A stretch of DNA of 64,000 bases from Rhizobium sp. BK313 (lineage in GTDB: Bacteria > Pseudomonadota > Alphaproteobacteria > Rhizobiales > Rhizobiaceae): the NCBI RefSeq assembly GCF_014193655.1, contig NZ_JACHZQ010000001.1, positions 2,170,001 to 2,234,000 of the forward strand, written 5' to 3'. Position 1 is the stretch's first letter. Each line of letters starts with the position of its first letter. Below, one piece after another: positions 18,487 to 26,999 of the stretch. Position numbers and translations under genes: made by a program. The notes below the pieces were generated by a model that saw only the letters and a program-made list of their open reading frames with translations, had not been told where the DNA came from and did no database searches.

Positions 18487-19371
18487 TTAGAAGGTGGCTC
18501 CATCAGCCAGCATCAGACCGTCCCAGCCACCGCTAAAGCCGCCACCTCCCCATCCGGCATTGTCGGGGCCATGCCAGCCGGCGCCGCCGCCTACGTTGCG
18601 CGTGCGCATCCAATCGACAGCGATATCGGAGGACGAGGTAGATTCGTTGCCGTCGGTGAGACGCGCCTCGGTGATCTTCTGTTTAACGATGGCGATCTGT
18701 TGGGCGCGAACCGTCAAACCGAACTTCTTGTCTTTCGCCAACGGAAACGCGATCTCGCTCGCTAGATAGGCGACGAAAGCCGATCGGAAGAGCGGGTCCC
18801 AGACGCTCGGGTAGAGCATGAGAGCGGTATAGACGAGCTGCGCGTTCTGGACGTTCGTGAGAATGACGGTGCGGCCGTCAGGGCTGACGCCCTGCGTTTC
18901 CCAAAAGATCTGACCGGACTGCGGTGGATAATTGTAATCCGTCGCAATCTGGAAGCGTGCCGGACGGATGCGCTGGCCTGTGAGCGGGAATGTGCCGAGA
19001 CCGGTCATCAGCGGAGTGCCAGGGATCTGTATATTTTCGGGAGGGGGAGCGGATATCTGCGAGGCCGGATTCCACGGGATGAAGCGGGCCTTCATGCAGT
19101 CGATCGGGTACTCGTATTCATAGACCCACGGAACAGGAACCTTCGTCCCGACGTCGGGAGTGTTGCCCGTGGCATCTGCGAGAAGAACGAGATCCGTCGT
19201 CTTGCGAGCGAAGGACCAATTGGCCGCGCGCAGAAGCTGGCGCAAGCACTGGCCATAGGCGCGAAGCGTGACTTGAGCCGGACGTGTGCCCTCTTCGAGG
19301 TCGCCGAGGGTAAAGTCTATCCCTGCCGCGTCCAGTGCCTGGTTCGCGACATCTTGCGGCAGATAGGCCAT
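18487..19371 (-). CDS. Tail adaptor (gp11-like), copy 3
   Basis: A 294-aa protein of the tail tubular protein A type. It begins with a VANQALDAAGIDFTLGDL helix pair, then RQLLRAANWSFARKTTDLVL and WVYEYEYPIDCMK, the core shared with the next two upstream genes. These adaptors form the ring between portal and nozzle. It is the longest of three tandem paralogues, with an extra C-terminal Gly/Trp-rich tail. Confidence 0.7.
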   Translation of the reverse strand: MAYLPQDVANQALDAAGIDFTLGDLEEGTRPAQVTLRAYGQCLRQLLRAANWSFARKTTDLVLLADATGNTPDVGTKVPVPWVYEYEYPIDCMKARFIPWNPASQISAPPPENIQIPGTPLMTGLGTFPLTGQRIRPARFQIATDYNYPPQSGQIFWETQGVSPDGRTVILTNVQNAQLVYTALMLYPSVWDPLFRSAFVAYLASEIAFPLAKDKKFGLTVRAQQIAIVKQKITEARLTDGNESTSSSDIAVDWMRTRNVGGGAGWHGPDNAGWGGGGFSGGWDGLMLADGATF

Positions 19372-19378
19372 TGGGTGC

Positions 19379-19993
19379 TTATCCCTGTTCTTGCTCGGCG
19401 ATGATCATGGAGGCGCTTTCGTCCGACGCCTCCAGCTTGGCGGCATCGAGACCGGTCAGGACGGGTGCGAGCCTGCGTCCCAGAGCGCTCGCGAGAACTT
19501 CCACAAAGTCAGCTTCCCAATCAGCGGGATCGGTGACTTGGCCCGTATAGGTGAGGATGGCGTTCGGGATATTGCAGAGGATGACTTTGGCGGCCGGCGT
19601 CAGGGATTGGTCGTTCTCGACCGAATAGACGTGCGGCTGGGGATCGAATGTCATCGTGAACATGGGCACGGGCTTCACGGCCCGAACCTTGAGGCAATCC
19701 GAGGGATAGGCATATTCAAACACCCACGGCGGCGGCGGAAAATCCGAGCTCCATGTCACCGGCGGGAAATATCCGCCCTCCGGCGCCTGTTTCAGGAGGG
19801 TCAGGCTGACGTTGCGCTCTGCGAACCCCCAATCATTCTGGCGAAGGACTTCATCGCGGGTCTGCGAATAGATGTCGAGTGCCTTCTTGGAAGCTGCGGA
19901 ACCGTCGTACAGGTTCCCGATTCGGAGCTTGTATCCGATGCGGACGAGCGCCAGATTGACGACGTCGGCCGGCGACTTGACGGAGGTAACCAT
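19379..19993 (-). CDS. Tail adaptor (gp11-like), copy 2
   Basis: A 204-aa paralogue of its neighbours: DVVNLALVRIGYKLRIGNL at the start, then DEVLRQNDWGFAERNVSLTL and WVFEYAYPSDCLKVRAV. The stop lies 7 nt before the start of copy 3, and its start overlaps the stop of copy 1 at 19993. Three adjacent genes of one family suggest either different ring positions or redundancy. Confidence 0.7.
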   Translation of the reverse strand: MVTSVKSPADVVNLALVRIGYKLRIGNLYDGSAASKKALDIYSQTRDEVLRQNDWGFAERNVSLTLLKQAPEGGYFPPVTWSSDFPPPPWVFEYAYPSDCLKVRAVKPVPMFTMTFDPQPHVYSVENDQSLTPAAKVILCNIPNAILTYTGQVTDPADWEADFVEVLASALGRRLAPVLTGLDAAKLEASDESASMIIAEQEQG

Positions 19994-20559
19994 TAGCTAT
20001 CTCTCCCCTCGCCGGCGGACTCGAATGCGCCGCCACTCTCGAGCAAGCCCTGCGATGTCTCGGGCCGCCCGGCGAGCGCCATGGCCATTTCGCTCGCAAG
20101 GAGACGAACGACGGCTTCGCGGAACAACGCATCCCAAGAGTTTTCGCTTGGATTGTTGTTGTAGACGGCGGAGGCGGAGGCGAGATCGGTATGAATTACA
20201 CGCTTCTGCGCACCAGAAACGACAGCATTCGCGACCACCCAAGTGATCGGGAGCGGGTTGTTCGGGTCATCCAAAGAAGGCGGCAGCAGTTGCCAGATCT
20301 GCACGCCGTTCGCGGGGTAGACATACTCGAAGGCCCACGGAAAGGGTGCCGGGTTGCCGCTCAGCGCAAGCGCGACGGTATTCCGCGCGAAGTCCCATCC
20401 GAATTGACGGCCGACGGTCTGGACGCATGGCGCATAGAGTGCGGCCGCAGCTTTGCCGGACGGGGAGTTGTCGAAGTTCGGCGCCGTCCCAGTGACTGGG
20501 GTCTGATTGTTGCCGATCAGTTGGATGGCCTGATTGACGATATCCGTCGAGGAGGTCAT
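19993..20559 (-). CDS. Tail adaptor (gp11-like), copy 1
   Basis: A 188-aa protein. It has the same plan as the two following genes: DIVNQAIQLIGNNQ, GRQFGWDFARNTVALAL, then WAFEYVYPANGVQIW. It is the first of the three to be transcribed, just after the tailspike gene. Overlap of its stop with the next ATG implies coupled translation. Confidence 0.7.
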   Translation of the reverse strand: MTSSTDIVNQAIQLIGNNQTPVTGTAPNFDNSPSGKAAAALYAPCVQTVGRQFGWDFARNTVALALSGNPAPFPWAFEYVYPANGVQIWQLLPPSLDDPNNPLPITWVVANAVVSGAQKRVIHTDLASASAVYNNNPSENSWDALFREAVVRLLASEMAMALAGRPETSQGLLESGGAFESAGEGRDS

Positions 20560-20573
20560 GTGGCTCTCCCGAT

Positions 20574-22877
20574 TTAGTACAATTCAATCCAGGCTAGACC
20601 ATGGGCCGCCGAGAATATCCAAGACCGACCTTGGCTATTTGAGCAGGTGGACGATGTGGGGCCTGTGATTGTGTCGCCACCCGTCACAGCGATCGTAAGG
20701 GCGGTGACAGTCTGGGTGCAGGCCAACCGAAAAATCTGCCCGTCTGTTTGACCAGCCGGAAGAGTTACCGTCCCGCCGGCTAGAGTCCCGGATGGCGATA
20801 AGATCAGTGAACCTATCCCAACCCCAACCGATATGGAAAAGCCGTTCGTTGGCGATTGAAAGCTATAGGTCGTGTCAGCTTCCACCCCTTTATACTGGAT
20901 GGGTGCACCAGTCGCCCCAAGGGACACACCGGTATCGCCCCATTGGAGCAGCGGGTTGCCGGCAAAGTCCTGTAGTTGCCCAAATGCAGCGCTCGAGGCA
21001 GGTCGCGCAAACAAAATATTTGCCGGGCTCACACCTATTGTCGGATGGAATGAGCCGCTGCCATCCGCCCATTGCAATGTCGTATTGTTTGGGAGAATGA
21101 AGCCGTTGGACGAGAAATTCAGGCCGCGGTCGTTGTATGCTGTGGCAGCAGCACGCGCAGAAGTACCGATAGTATTTACTTGTGCAGCTCCGGAAAATGA
21201 ATTGCCAGTTAGGATCAAATTCGAGAGGTGGGTGGAGCCATCGGCGTCGATTGCAGTTGCCGCATTGTTATCAAAAAGCGAGTTTTGAATGTTGATATTG
21301 GCGATGACATCGCTATTTGCGATCGCATTCTGCGAAATGAAGACCGCCGAACCGGCTTGAGCGCCACCGTTTCCTACGAACTTATCGCCGTTGATACTGA
21401 TCTCGCTCGGCGGAAATCCAACGGATGGAAAATTGCCACCCACGACGTAATCGATGAACACGCCAATCCCCGGTATCGAGGGAGAAAGGCCAGGATTATT
21501 GGACCAATTATTTTGCGAAAAAGTATAATGCGTGCCTGTCGCTATAAGCGCGCCGGTTCCGAAATTGGAAACCGACATATTGTGCACGCTGATATTGTCG
21601 CTGGCATTATAGGTTATGCCGGTATGATTATTCGCAATGTTCGGTGTGTCTGTGACAAACGACACGCATTTGTTACCGACTTGGCCAGAACCGCTTACGC
21701 CGTTTGTGTCAGCACCGTTCGCTGTCCAATCGCTCAAAGTGAAATTTCGCAGATAAGCAAAGTCAGAACACTGCCCAACCGCGTCCATCACAACGTGATC
21801 AATCTTGCCATTGACCAGCCAATCACCGGCAAATCCGGCACCTTGGCCGCCGAAATTTCCGGTGAAATGGAGATCATGAACATGAAAATTCACATCGCTG
21901 GAAAATCCTATGGCGACGTTTTCGTCACCGGGATTTAGCGCCGAACGCGTTCCTTGGATTGTAAGGCCGCTAACCTCAAAATTCCTGTCCTGGTCGAAAT
22001 GAAATGCGGTGCTGAGCGCAATCGCCGGATCAATGACGATGGTCGCGCCGGGGCCCGTCATTTTGAAGTTGGATAAATTTTGCACCAGCACGGCGGGCGC
22101 GTTGAACGCACAGCACGGCGCGGTAACAGTCGACGCGAAACGATACGTACCCTGAGGCACGATAATTAAGCGATTGCTCGCCATGGCGGCGCGAAAAGCC
22201 GGCGCGCTGTCGGCAACGCCCGTCGGGTCAGCTCCAAATTGGGTGACCTTGAATTCCTCGAGTAGCTCGGCGTTCACCGTACGAGGAACGGCCGACGGGC
22301 CAGTTTGTGAAAACGTTATCGAGGATGACGGGAAGATCGGGGCGCCGCAATCCTTCAGAAGCGTGCCAGCCGTATTGTTCCAGCAAGCCAGGTCGTTGAC
22401 TGTGCTGGTGTTCGGCCCGACGATCCCACCGATAACAAAGGGGAAGGTATAAAGGGTGCCGTTGATGTTCATATTCAACGGCTGCACTGCTGCCGACCCA
22501 GCCGCACCATAGGCGATCAGACCGCCGCCACCTTGAGCGTTGGGGCTGAAGCAGAGGAAATGATAGCCAGTGGCGTTCGTTGTCGGCGCGTCATAGTCGC
22601 AGAGGTTCGTGCCGAATGGGCCCGTGCCAGTGCCGGAAAATGGGGGCGTGCCGGTCCCGCGCGCGGCAAGCCCGAGTTCGCTCAGCCCTACGCCAGCTGG
22701 ACCGCCGCCGGCCGGCCCACTATCCTGGACAATCGGCTGCGAAGAGCCTGCCCCGACATACATCGGAGCATGACCGGGTGTCCAAGGTCCACCCTGAAGG
22801 ATTGCCTGCTGAGCAAGGGCGAAGCACGGGAACGCCACCATCGCGAGGATGGCAGCCGCAAGACGCAGCAATTTCAT
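20574..22877 (-). CDS. Tailspike/tail fibre with pectate-lyase-like beta helix and signal-like N-terminus
   Basis: A 767-aa protein. Residues 1-23 (MKLLRLAAAILAMVAFPCFA) look like a Sec signal peptide ending ALA-QQ, unusual for a virion protein. From about 210 (FKVTQFGADPTGVADSAPAF) a right-handed beta helix of the Pectate_lyase_3 type runs to roughly 600; such domains bind or cut capsule, EPS or LPS. The last 80 or so residues (SPSGTLAGGTVTLPAGQTDG onward) recur in the 163-aa protein at 24093-24584. The ribosome site AAGG lies about 8 nt before the ATG. It probably determines host surface recognition. Confidence 0.75.
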   Translation of the reverse strand: MKLLRLAAAILAMVAFPCFALAQQAILQGGPWTPGHAPMYVGAGSSQPIVQDSGPAGGGPAGVGLSELGLAARGTGTPPFSGTGTGPFGTNLCDYDAPTTNATGYHFLCFSPNAQGGGGLIAYGAAGSAAVQPLNMNINGTLYTFPFVIGGIVGPNTSTVNDLACWNNTAGTLLKDCGAPIFPSSSITFSQTGPSAVPRTVNAELLEEFKVTQFGADPTGVADSAPAFRAAMASNRLIIVPQGTYRFASTVTAPCCAFNAPAVLVQNLSNFKMTGPGATIVIDPAIALSTAFHFDQDRNFEVSGLTIQGTRSALNPGDENVAIGFSSDVNFHVHDLHFTGNFGGQGAGFAGDWLVNGKIDHVVMDAVGQCSDFAYLRNFTLSDWTANGADTNGVSGSGQVGNKCVSFVTDTPNIANNHTGITYNASDNISVHNMSVSNFGTGALIATGTHYTFSQNNWSNNPGLSPSIPGIGVFIDYVVGGNFPSVGFPPSEISINGDKFVGNGGAQAGSAVFISQNAIANSDVIANINIQNSLFDNNAATAIDADGSTHLSNLILTGNSFSGAAQVNTIGTSARAAATAYNDRGLNFSSNGFILPNNTTLQWADGSGSFHPTIGVSPANILFARPASSAAFGQLQDFAGNPLLQWGDTGVSLGATGAPIQYKGVEADTTYSFQSPTNGFSISVGVGIGSLILSPSGTLAGGTVTLPAGQTDGQIFRLACTQTVTALTIAVTGGDTITGPTSSTCSNSQGRSWIFSAAHGLAWIELY

Positions 22878-22906
22878 GATTGTGACCTTAAAGGAGGGAA
22901 AGAGCC

Positions 22907-23215
22907 TCAGGCTTCTTCGTTCTCTTCGTCTTCGCTTTCGATCGACATCGATTCGATCTGGATCTCCACACGGCAGGATGAACCATATTCGCCATCCGAA
23001 GCGCTGACGCTGGTGATCCGTCCGAGAAAGTGACCGTGAATGATACCGCCGACAAAAGCGTCGGAGGGATCGAGATTGAGCTTGTCGAGCTCGTCACTGC
23101 AAAGGCAGATGCGCAGACCATAGGGATAGTCCGGCTTGTCCTTCATCGGGATCGGCATGACGGCGTCCATCTTCTGCTCGTCATCCATCTCCATTGAAAC
23201 CATGGGCATGACCAT
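22907..23215 (-). CDS. Putative capsid staple protein
   Basis: A 102-aa acidic protein. A PDYPYGLRICLCSDELDKLNL segment (first part PYGLRICL) resembles a small family annotated as capsid staple in related podoviruses; the tail is a run of Glu/Asp. I chose the ATG at 23215 over the TTG at 23221 because GGAGGG sits about 6 nt before it. It follows the charged 140-aa gene with 2 nt between stop and start. Confidence 0.55.
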   Translation of the reverse strand: MVMPMVSMEMDDEQKMDAVMPIPMKDKPDYPYGLRICLCSDELDKLNLDPSDAFVGGIIHGHFLGRITSVSASDGEYGSSCRVEIQIESMSIESEDEENEEA

Positions 23216-23217
23216 GA

Positions 23218-23640
23218 TCAACCCTCCCCGGCGGGAACCTGGGGAGCAGCAGCGGCCGCAGCGCCGGCGCCGGGAGCCGCAGGAGCGTTTCCGCCTGGCT
23301 GGCCTTCCTCGGCCATCATCTCGGCTTCCTGCTTGTCGGCAAGCTCCTTGTGGGCTTTCTCATGCCGAGCGGCCATCTTGCGATGTTCCTCGCGGTGATT
23401 GCCGTGCAGATCGCGACGCTCGCCCTCGTGAGCCTTGTGCAGGTTCTCACGCTCCTGGCGATGGCGCGAATGGACAGCTTCGCGGCCGCCCTTCTTCTCG
23501 GACTTGTCGGACTTGCCGGCCGAATCCTTGTGCTCTTCGGAACCGCCGCGATCGCCAGAGGTGTCTTTCTTCTCGGCGTCCGGACGTTCCTTCGGCTCTT
23601 CATCCCGCTTGCCGCGGTCATACAACGGGCTCTTCGCCAT
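23218..23640 (-). CDS. Charged coiled-coil phage protein
   Basis: A 140-aa protein starting MAKSPLYDRGKRDEE. It is almost entirely charged, with a His/Glu/Arg-rich heptad-like helix (REEHRKMAARHEKAHKELAD) and a Pro/Ala tail. The ATG at 23640 has AAGGA 9 nt upstream and avoids overlapping the previous gene. Function unknown; the composition suggests an internal head or assembly protein. It shares the SPLYD motif with the preceding 76-aa protein. Confidence 0.6.
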   Translation of the reverse strand: MAKSPLYDRGKRDEEPKERPDAEKKDTSGDRGGSEEHKDSAGKSDKSEKKGGREAVHSRHRQERENLHKAHEGERRDLHGNHREEHRKMAARHEKAHKELADKQEAEMMAEEGQPGGNAPAAPGAGAAAAAAPQVPAGEG

Positions 23641-23644
23641 CGGT

Positions 23645-23875
23645 TCAGTCCTTTTTGCTTCTCGGGTGATCATAAAGCGGGGATTTGCGCTTCTTCGACA
23701 TGCCCATGAGGGTCTGGGCCAGACGGGCTTCCTTGCCCAATGTGCCCTTATCGCCGGCATGTTCCGAAGCAAACTCGCGCGTGGTCTTGCCGGCGCGCTC
23801 AGCCTTTTCCTTGAAGACGCCCTTACGGGATTCAGGAACGGCCTTTTGAACCCATTTCTTTTTCTTCTCAGCCAT
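23645..23875 (-). CDS. Small basic phage protein ending in a YDHPRS motif
   Basis: A 76-aa lysine-rich protein starting MAEKKKKWVQKAV. The middle (GVFKEKAERAGKTTREFA, then KGTLGKEARLAQTLMGM) resembles conserved small proteins in podoviral head regions. It ends KSPLYDHPRSKKD; YDHPRS also occurs at the C-terminus of the scaffold. The ATG at 23875 is preferred to one 45 nt upstream because the upstream extension looks non-coding. Confidence 0.6.
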   Translation of the reverse strand: MAEKKKKWVQKAVPESRKGVFKEKAERAGKTTREFASEHAGDKGTLGKEARLAQTLMGMSKKRKSPLYDHPRSKKD

Positions 23876-23919
23876 GGACGTTGTCCTTGAGGCCATGTCG
23901 GCCATAGAGAGGGTGGACA

Positions 23920-24093
23920 TCAGGAAGAGCGCTTTTTGTCGTAGAGGACGCTGCCGCGCGATTTCTTCTTGGCCGCGTCAGCCTTCGCGAAATCCTGGCC
24001 GACGCTCTGAGGAACGCCGGCTTGCTTTGCGAATTTCGGATTGTGGGCAACAGCTTCCATAAAGCGGTGCTGTTTGGGGCTGACGCTCGGCAT
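23920..24093 (-). CDS. Small phage protein of the MPSVSPKQ type
   Basis: A 57-aa protein: MPSVSPKQHRFMEAVAHNP, then GVPQSVGQDFAKAD, and the end SRGSVLYDKKRSS. Similar small basic proteins are common near phage head genes. Its ATG overlaps the TAA of the upstream 163-aa gene (TAATG). It carries a C-terminal LYD-x-x-RS variant of the motif seen in neighbouring proteins. Function unknown. Confidence 0.6.
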   Translation of the reverse strand: MPSVSPKQHRFMEAVAHNPKFAKQAGVPQSVGQDFAKADAAKKKSRGSVLYDKKRSS

Positions 24094-24584
24094 TACTGCG
24101 TCCGAATCCAGCCGGCGAGCGGGGCGTTGTAGTACCAGCAAACGCGGGTATTCGCGACCAATGCGGTGACGGCACCGAGGCCGATCGACGTCAGCATCGT
24201 CTGGCCTGTATTGGCGCTGACGGTGATAGCCGTCTGGGTCTGGGTATCTTCGACACAGAAACGTTGGCCATCGCTCGGGGTTGCAGACATTGTGAGCGTG
24301 CCGGTCGCCAGCGTGCCCGCCGGGTTCAGGTACAGCAGCGACGTGAAATTCGGAACGGTGATCGCGAAACCGGTGAGCGGGATCTGATACGAATACTGGT
24401 CAACACCAGCGATCGAACCGACTGTCGCATAGGTGGATTGCGCCGACGGTGCGCCGCCCTTGATGACCTGCACGAGATCCGACTGGCCGAGAGAGGCCAG
24501 CAGCGGAACTGAGATCGTTTGAGCAACCGCCGCCGTGGCGATGCAAAGGGCCGCAATGGCGCCGAGAATGTACTTGAGTTTCAT
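24093..24584 (-). CDS. Signal-peptide-bearing protein sharing the tailspike C-terminal domain
   Basis: A 163-aa protein. Residues 1-21 (MKLKYILGAIAALCIATAAVA) look like a signal peptide with an AVA-QT cleavage site. The rest is beta-rich. From LLYLNPAGTLATGTLTM to the end it aligns with the last 80 or so residues of the 767-aa tailspike (SLILSPSGTLAGGTVTL). It could be a decoration protein, a spike-associated factor or an envelope protein made by lysogens. Confidence 0.6.
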   Translation of the reverse strand: MKLKYILGAIAALCIATAAVAQTISVPLLASLGQSDLVQVIKGGAPSAQSTYATVGSIAGVDQYSYQIPLTGFAITVPNFTSLLYLNPAGTLATGTLTMSATPSDGQRFCVEDTQTQTAITVSANTGQTMLTSIGLGAVTALVANTRVCWYYNAPLAGWIRTQ

Positions 24585-24599
24585 TGTCGTGATCTCCGA

Positions 24600-24914
24600 T
24601 CAACCGATGATGACGTATTGGTAGGTCTGGGTATCGCCGGCATTCTGGGCGACGATGTTGAATCCAGTGCCGGGCGACTTCAGAATGACGTAAGGCGTCG
24701 GGAACTGAAAATTGCCGCCTAATGCCAAGGTGATGAAAATCATGGAATTTGGCCCGACCGCCGGCTCGGGAACCGACACCACGAACGAACCATTTGCGGC
24801 AAACGTGCCGCTGGCGATGGGAAGATAGGCATCGGGGGCAGATCCGTTGTCCATCGGGAGCTTGCCCTGCGTCGGGAAGCCAGGGAGCTTGGTTTGACCG
24901 GGCTGAAACGGCAT
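24600..24914 (-). CDS. Small beta-rich structural protein, duplicate B
   Basis: A 104-aa protein. It begins MPFQPGQTKLPGFPTQGKLP and ends YQYVIIG. Length, DNG motif, LP-A-GT motif and PGTGF motif match the adjacent 104-aa gene, so the two are tandem paralogues. They lie among head decoration genes. A capsid surface or minor head role is inferred. Confidence 0.6.
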   Translation of the reverse strand: MPFQPGQTKLPGFPTQGKLPMDNGSAPDAYLPIASGTFAANGSFVVSVPEPAVGPNSMIFITLALGGNFQFPTPYVILKSPGTGFNIVAQNAGDTQTYQYVIIG

Positions 24915-24918
24915 GGGC

Positions 24919-25233
24919 TTAGCCGATGATCACATAGTTATAGATGCTGGTGTCGAGCGCAGTGCCCGCGACGGTGAAGCCGGTGCCGGGCGTGATTGTC
25001 TGGATAGCCGGGATGGCGCCAACCGTGCCGCCCACGGTTTTGAGCGCGAAGGCGATGACAGATCCTGCCGTGACGTTGGCATTGGCCACCACGACGGGCG
25101 TGGCGCCGTTCAACGTGACCGTGCCGCCAGCGACCGGCAGCGCCGCGACCTCAGCGCCGCCATTATCAATCGGGATCAGACCCTTGGCCGGGGTGCCCTG
25201 GAGAACATTCTGTCCAGTTTGGAAAGTGGTCAT
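24919..25233 (-). CDS. Small beta-rich structural protein, duplicate A
   Basis: A 104-aa protein: MTTFQTGQNVLQGTPAKGLIP at the start (19 residues MTTFQTGQNVLQGTPAKGL), PGTGFTVAG near 85 and YNYVIIG at the end. It is the first-transcribed of a tandem pair; the next gene starts 4 nt after its stop. Predicted soluble and beta-rich. Function unknown. Confidence 0.6.
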   Translation of the reverse strand: MTTFQTGQNVLQGTPAKGLIPIDNGGAEVAALPVAGGTVTLNGATPVVVANANVTAGSVIAFALKTVGGTVGAIPAIQTITPGTGFTVAGTALDTSIYNYVIIG

Positions 25234-25255
25234 CTCGTATCCTTTCGAGATAGGG

Positions 25256-25555
25256 TTAGGTGTTGGCGATGACGGCCACTTTCTGGCCAGGAACTACCGC
25301 GAAGAGCATGGGGAAATTCGCCGGTATTCTCATGTTGACGACGGCTGCAACGGGATTTGCCGCGAAAAGCACCGAACACGCGACGTCAGCGGAAAGCAGA
25401 ACGAGGCGCGTGTTGGCGCTGAAGGCGTTCGACTGAACCGAACCAGCACCGATTGCTATTGCCTGATCCGCGATCGAGGGCTCGCCCGGTATGGCGGCAA
25501 TAGTCGTTCCGATTGTCGCCAGTCCTGGAAACTCGCTGATGTAGAGTGTGGCCAT
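25256..25555 (-). CDS. Putative head decoration protein
   Basis: A 99-aa hydrophobic beta-rich protein (MATLYISEFPGLATIGTTI, then VNMRIPANFPMLFAVVPGQK, ending VAVIANT). Similar small proteins without charged tails occur beside major capsid genes and are usually found on the virion surface. It is in the same operon as the cement protein. Assignment is by position and composition only. Confidence 0.5.
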   Translation of the reverse strand: MATLYISEFPGLATIGTTIAAIPGEPSIADQAIAIGAGSVQSNAFSANTRLVLLSADVACSVLFAANPVAAVVNMRIPANFPMLFAVVPGQKVAVIANT

Positions 25556-25567
25556 GGTGGGAGATCC

Positions 25568-26371
25568 TTATGCGGTCTGACGGGCAGGCCGGGCGACTGT
25601 GCCGAGGATGTTGGTCTCGACGAACTGGCCCGGTGCATCGCGGTGCTTGACGCGAAGGCCGCCATCAATCTGGCCATTGCCAACGCTTTGCGGTTCGGCC
25701 GGACCATTCGAGCGACGGGCCGGCGGCCGGCCATGAACGACGACGCCGCCGGTGGTGACGTAAAGCGGGCTATCTTCGATGACCTTTTCAGAGGTGCCGA
25801 TCGACGCCATGAAAGCGGAATAGATACCGTCGGCCACTTCGTTGACCGGCTTCATCGCTTCGTTCGGAACGCCGGGGTAATCGATGACGGTCGGGCGTGC
25901 GACATGATCGGCCGTGGTGAACATCGGCTCGATCAACTGCTCATCGATGTAGATCTTGTTGCGAAGCTGGTAGGTCGGGACAATCCCATTCCGGCGCGCT
26001 TCGGCGATACGCTGGAACATCAGTTCGCGAGCATCCTCACGGGCCTTGATGACCTGCGGAGCAACCGGCTTGCGGCCGGTGCCCTGGTGCGAGATGTCGG
26101 CGATCGACATTGCGAGCGCCTGCATCCAGTTGGTATCCGCTGGCCCCGAGTGGGAGGAGGAGGACTCGGGGCCAGCTTCTTCCCGCATACGTGCGAACTC
26201 GGCCAGAAGCCCGTCACGCATATTGGCGAGTGCTTCTGCCGTAGCTTCGGCAAGCGCCTTGCGGAACTCCGGTGTATCGGTGACCGATGCAGTCGGCGCG
26301 TCAGATTGCTGTTGCGCGCCCTCATCTTTGAGAGGGACGAACGTGGTATGTCTTTCAGTGCTGGGCTGCAT
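25568..26371 (-). CDS. Phage structural-region protein, unknown function
   Basis: A 267-aa protein starting MQPSTERHTTFVPL. It has an acidic, low-complexity N-terminal region with a helical stretch (EFRKALAEATAEALANM), then a more ordered part with DSPLYVTTGGVVVHGRPPA. I use the ATG at 26371, which has GGAG about 10 nt upstream, rather than 26404. It sits between the cement and decoration genes. No family recognised. Confidence 0.55.
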   Translation of the reverse strand: MQPSTERHTTFVPLKDEGAQQQSDAPTASVTDTPEFRKALAEATAEALANMRDGLLAEFARMREEAGPESSSSHSGPADTNWMQALAMSIADISHQGTGRKPVAPQVIKAREDARELMFQRIAEARRNGIVPTYQLRNKIYIDEQLIEPMFTTADHVARPTVIDYPGVPNEAMKPVNEVADGIYSAFMASIGTSEKVIEDSPLYVTTGGVVVHGRPPARRSNGPAEPQSVGNGQIDGGLRVKHRDAPGQFVETNILGTVARPARQTA

Positions 26372-26419
26372 GTGTTTGTTTCTCCGATACTGGCCGCGGG
26401 ACATTGGTTGCTGGTCCTA

Positions 26420-26968
26420 TCAGGCGACGGTGTAGTTACGAGCCGCGTATTTATTGGCGAGATCGTCGCGAACTGGCGTCGGGATGGCGAAGGCGATCGT
26501 GCCGGCCGTGAAGTTCGTGCCGGCGGCCGGCGAGAACAGCAGACGCAGGAAGCGCGCGCGCAGGTTGGCCGGGAATGCCGGAACCCACGGGAAGCGCGCG
26601 ATGATCTGATTGGCCGTCAGGTTGGCGACTGCCATCGGACCGGTTTCTTCCAGCGTAGTCCACGTACCCGGCTGGTAGCCGCCGGCTGCGCCCTGATCGG
26701 GAGCGGCCTGGAAGGCTACGTTGAGGGTTGCGGCGTTGCCGGTGGTGAACGCGGTACCAACTGCCACTTCGAGTTCCGGACGGAAACCGCCGATACCCAT
26801 GTCGGTGCCAAAGTTGGTCACGTTGCCGATGATGCTCTGCGGAGCCTGGCCGACGCCAAGACCGAGCATATCGATGACGTTGGTCGACGGGATGGCTACA
26901 CCCGCGCCGCCTACGATGGAGAGAGGTGCCCCAAGCGGGACAAATGCAAGCATTGCGTCGAGACGCAT
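26420..26968 (-). CDS. Capsid cement protein, Bbp16-like
   Basis: A 182-aa protein. The STNVIDMLGLGVGQ segment near 28-41 and the following beta-rich body match the Bbp16-type cement protein of Bordetella phage BPP-1, which sits at capsomer junctions. It is immediately downstream of the major capsid gene (31 nt), as in that phage. Confidence 0.7.
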   Translation of the reverse strand: MRLDAMLAFVPLGAPLSIVGGAGVAIPSTNVIDMLGLGVGQAPQSIIGNVTNFGTDMGIGGFRPELEVAVGTAFTTGNAATLNVAFQAAPDQGAAGGYQPGTWTTLEETGPMAVANLTANQIIARFPWVPAFPANLRARFLRLLFSPAAGTNFTAGTIAFAIPTPVRDDLANKYAARNYTVA

Positions 26969-26999
26969 GACGAAATCCTTTCTAGAGTTGGGTCTCGCC

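Noticed and set aside
20574..22877. Diversity-generating retroelement expected from the BPP-1-like head genes
   Set aside because: No reverse transcriptase ORF was seen, and the tailspike has no visible variable repeat next to a template repeat.
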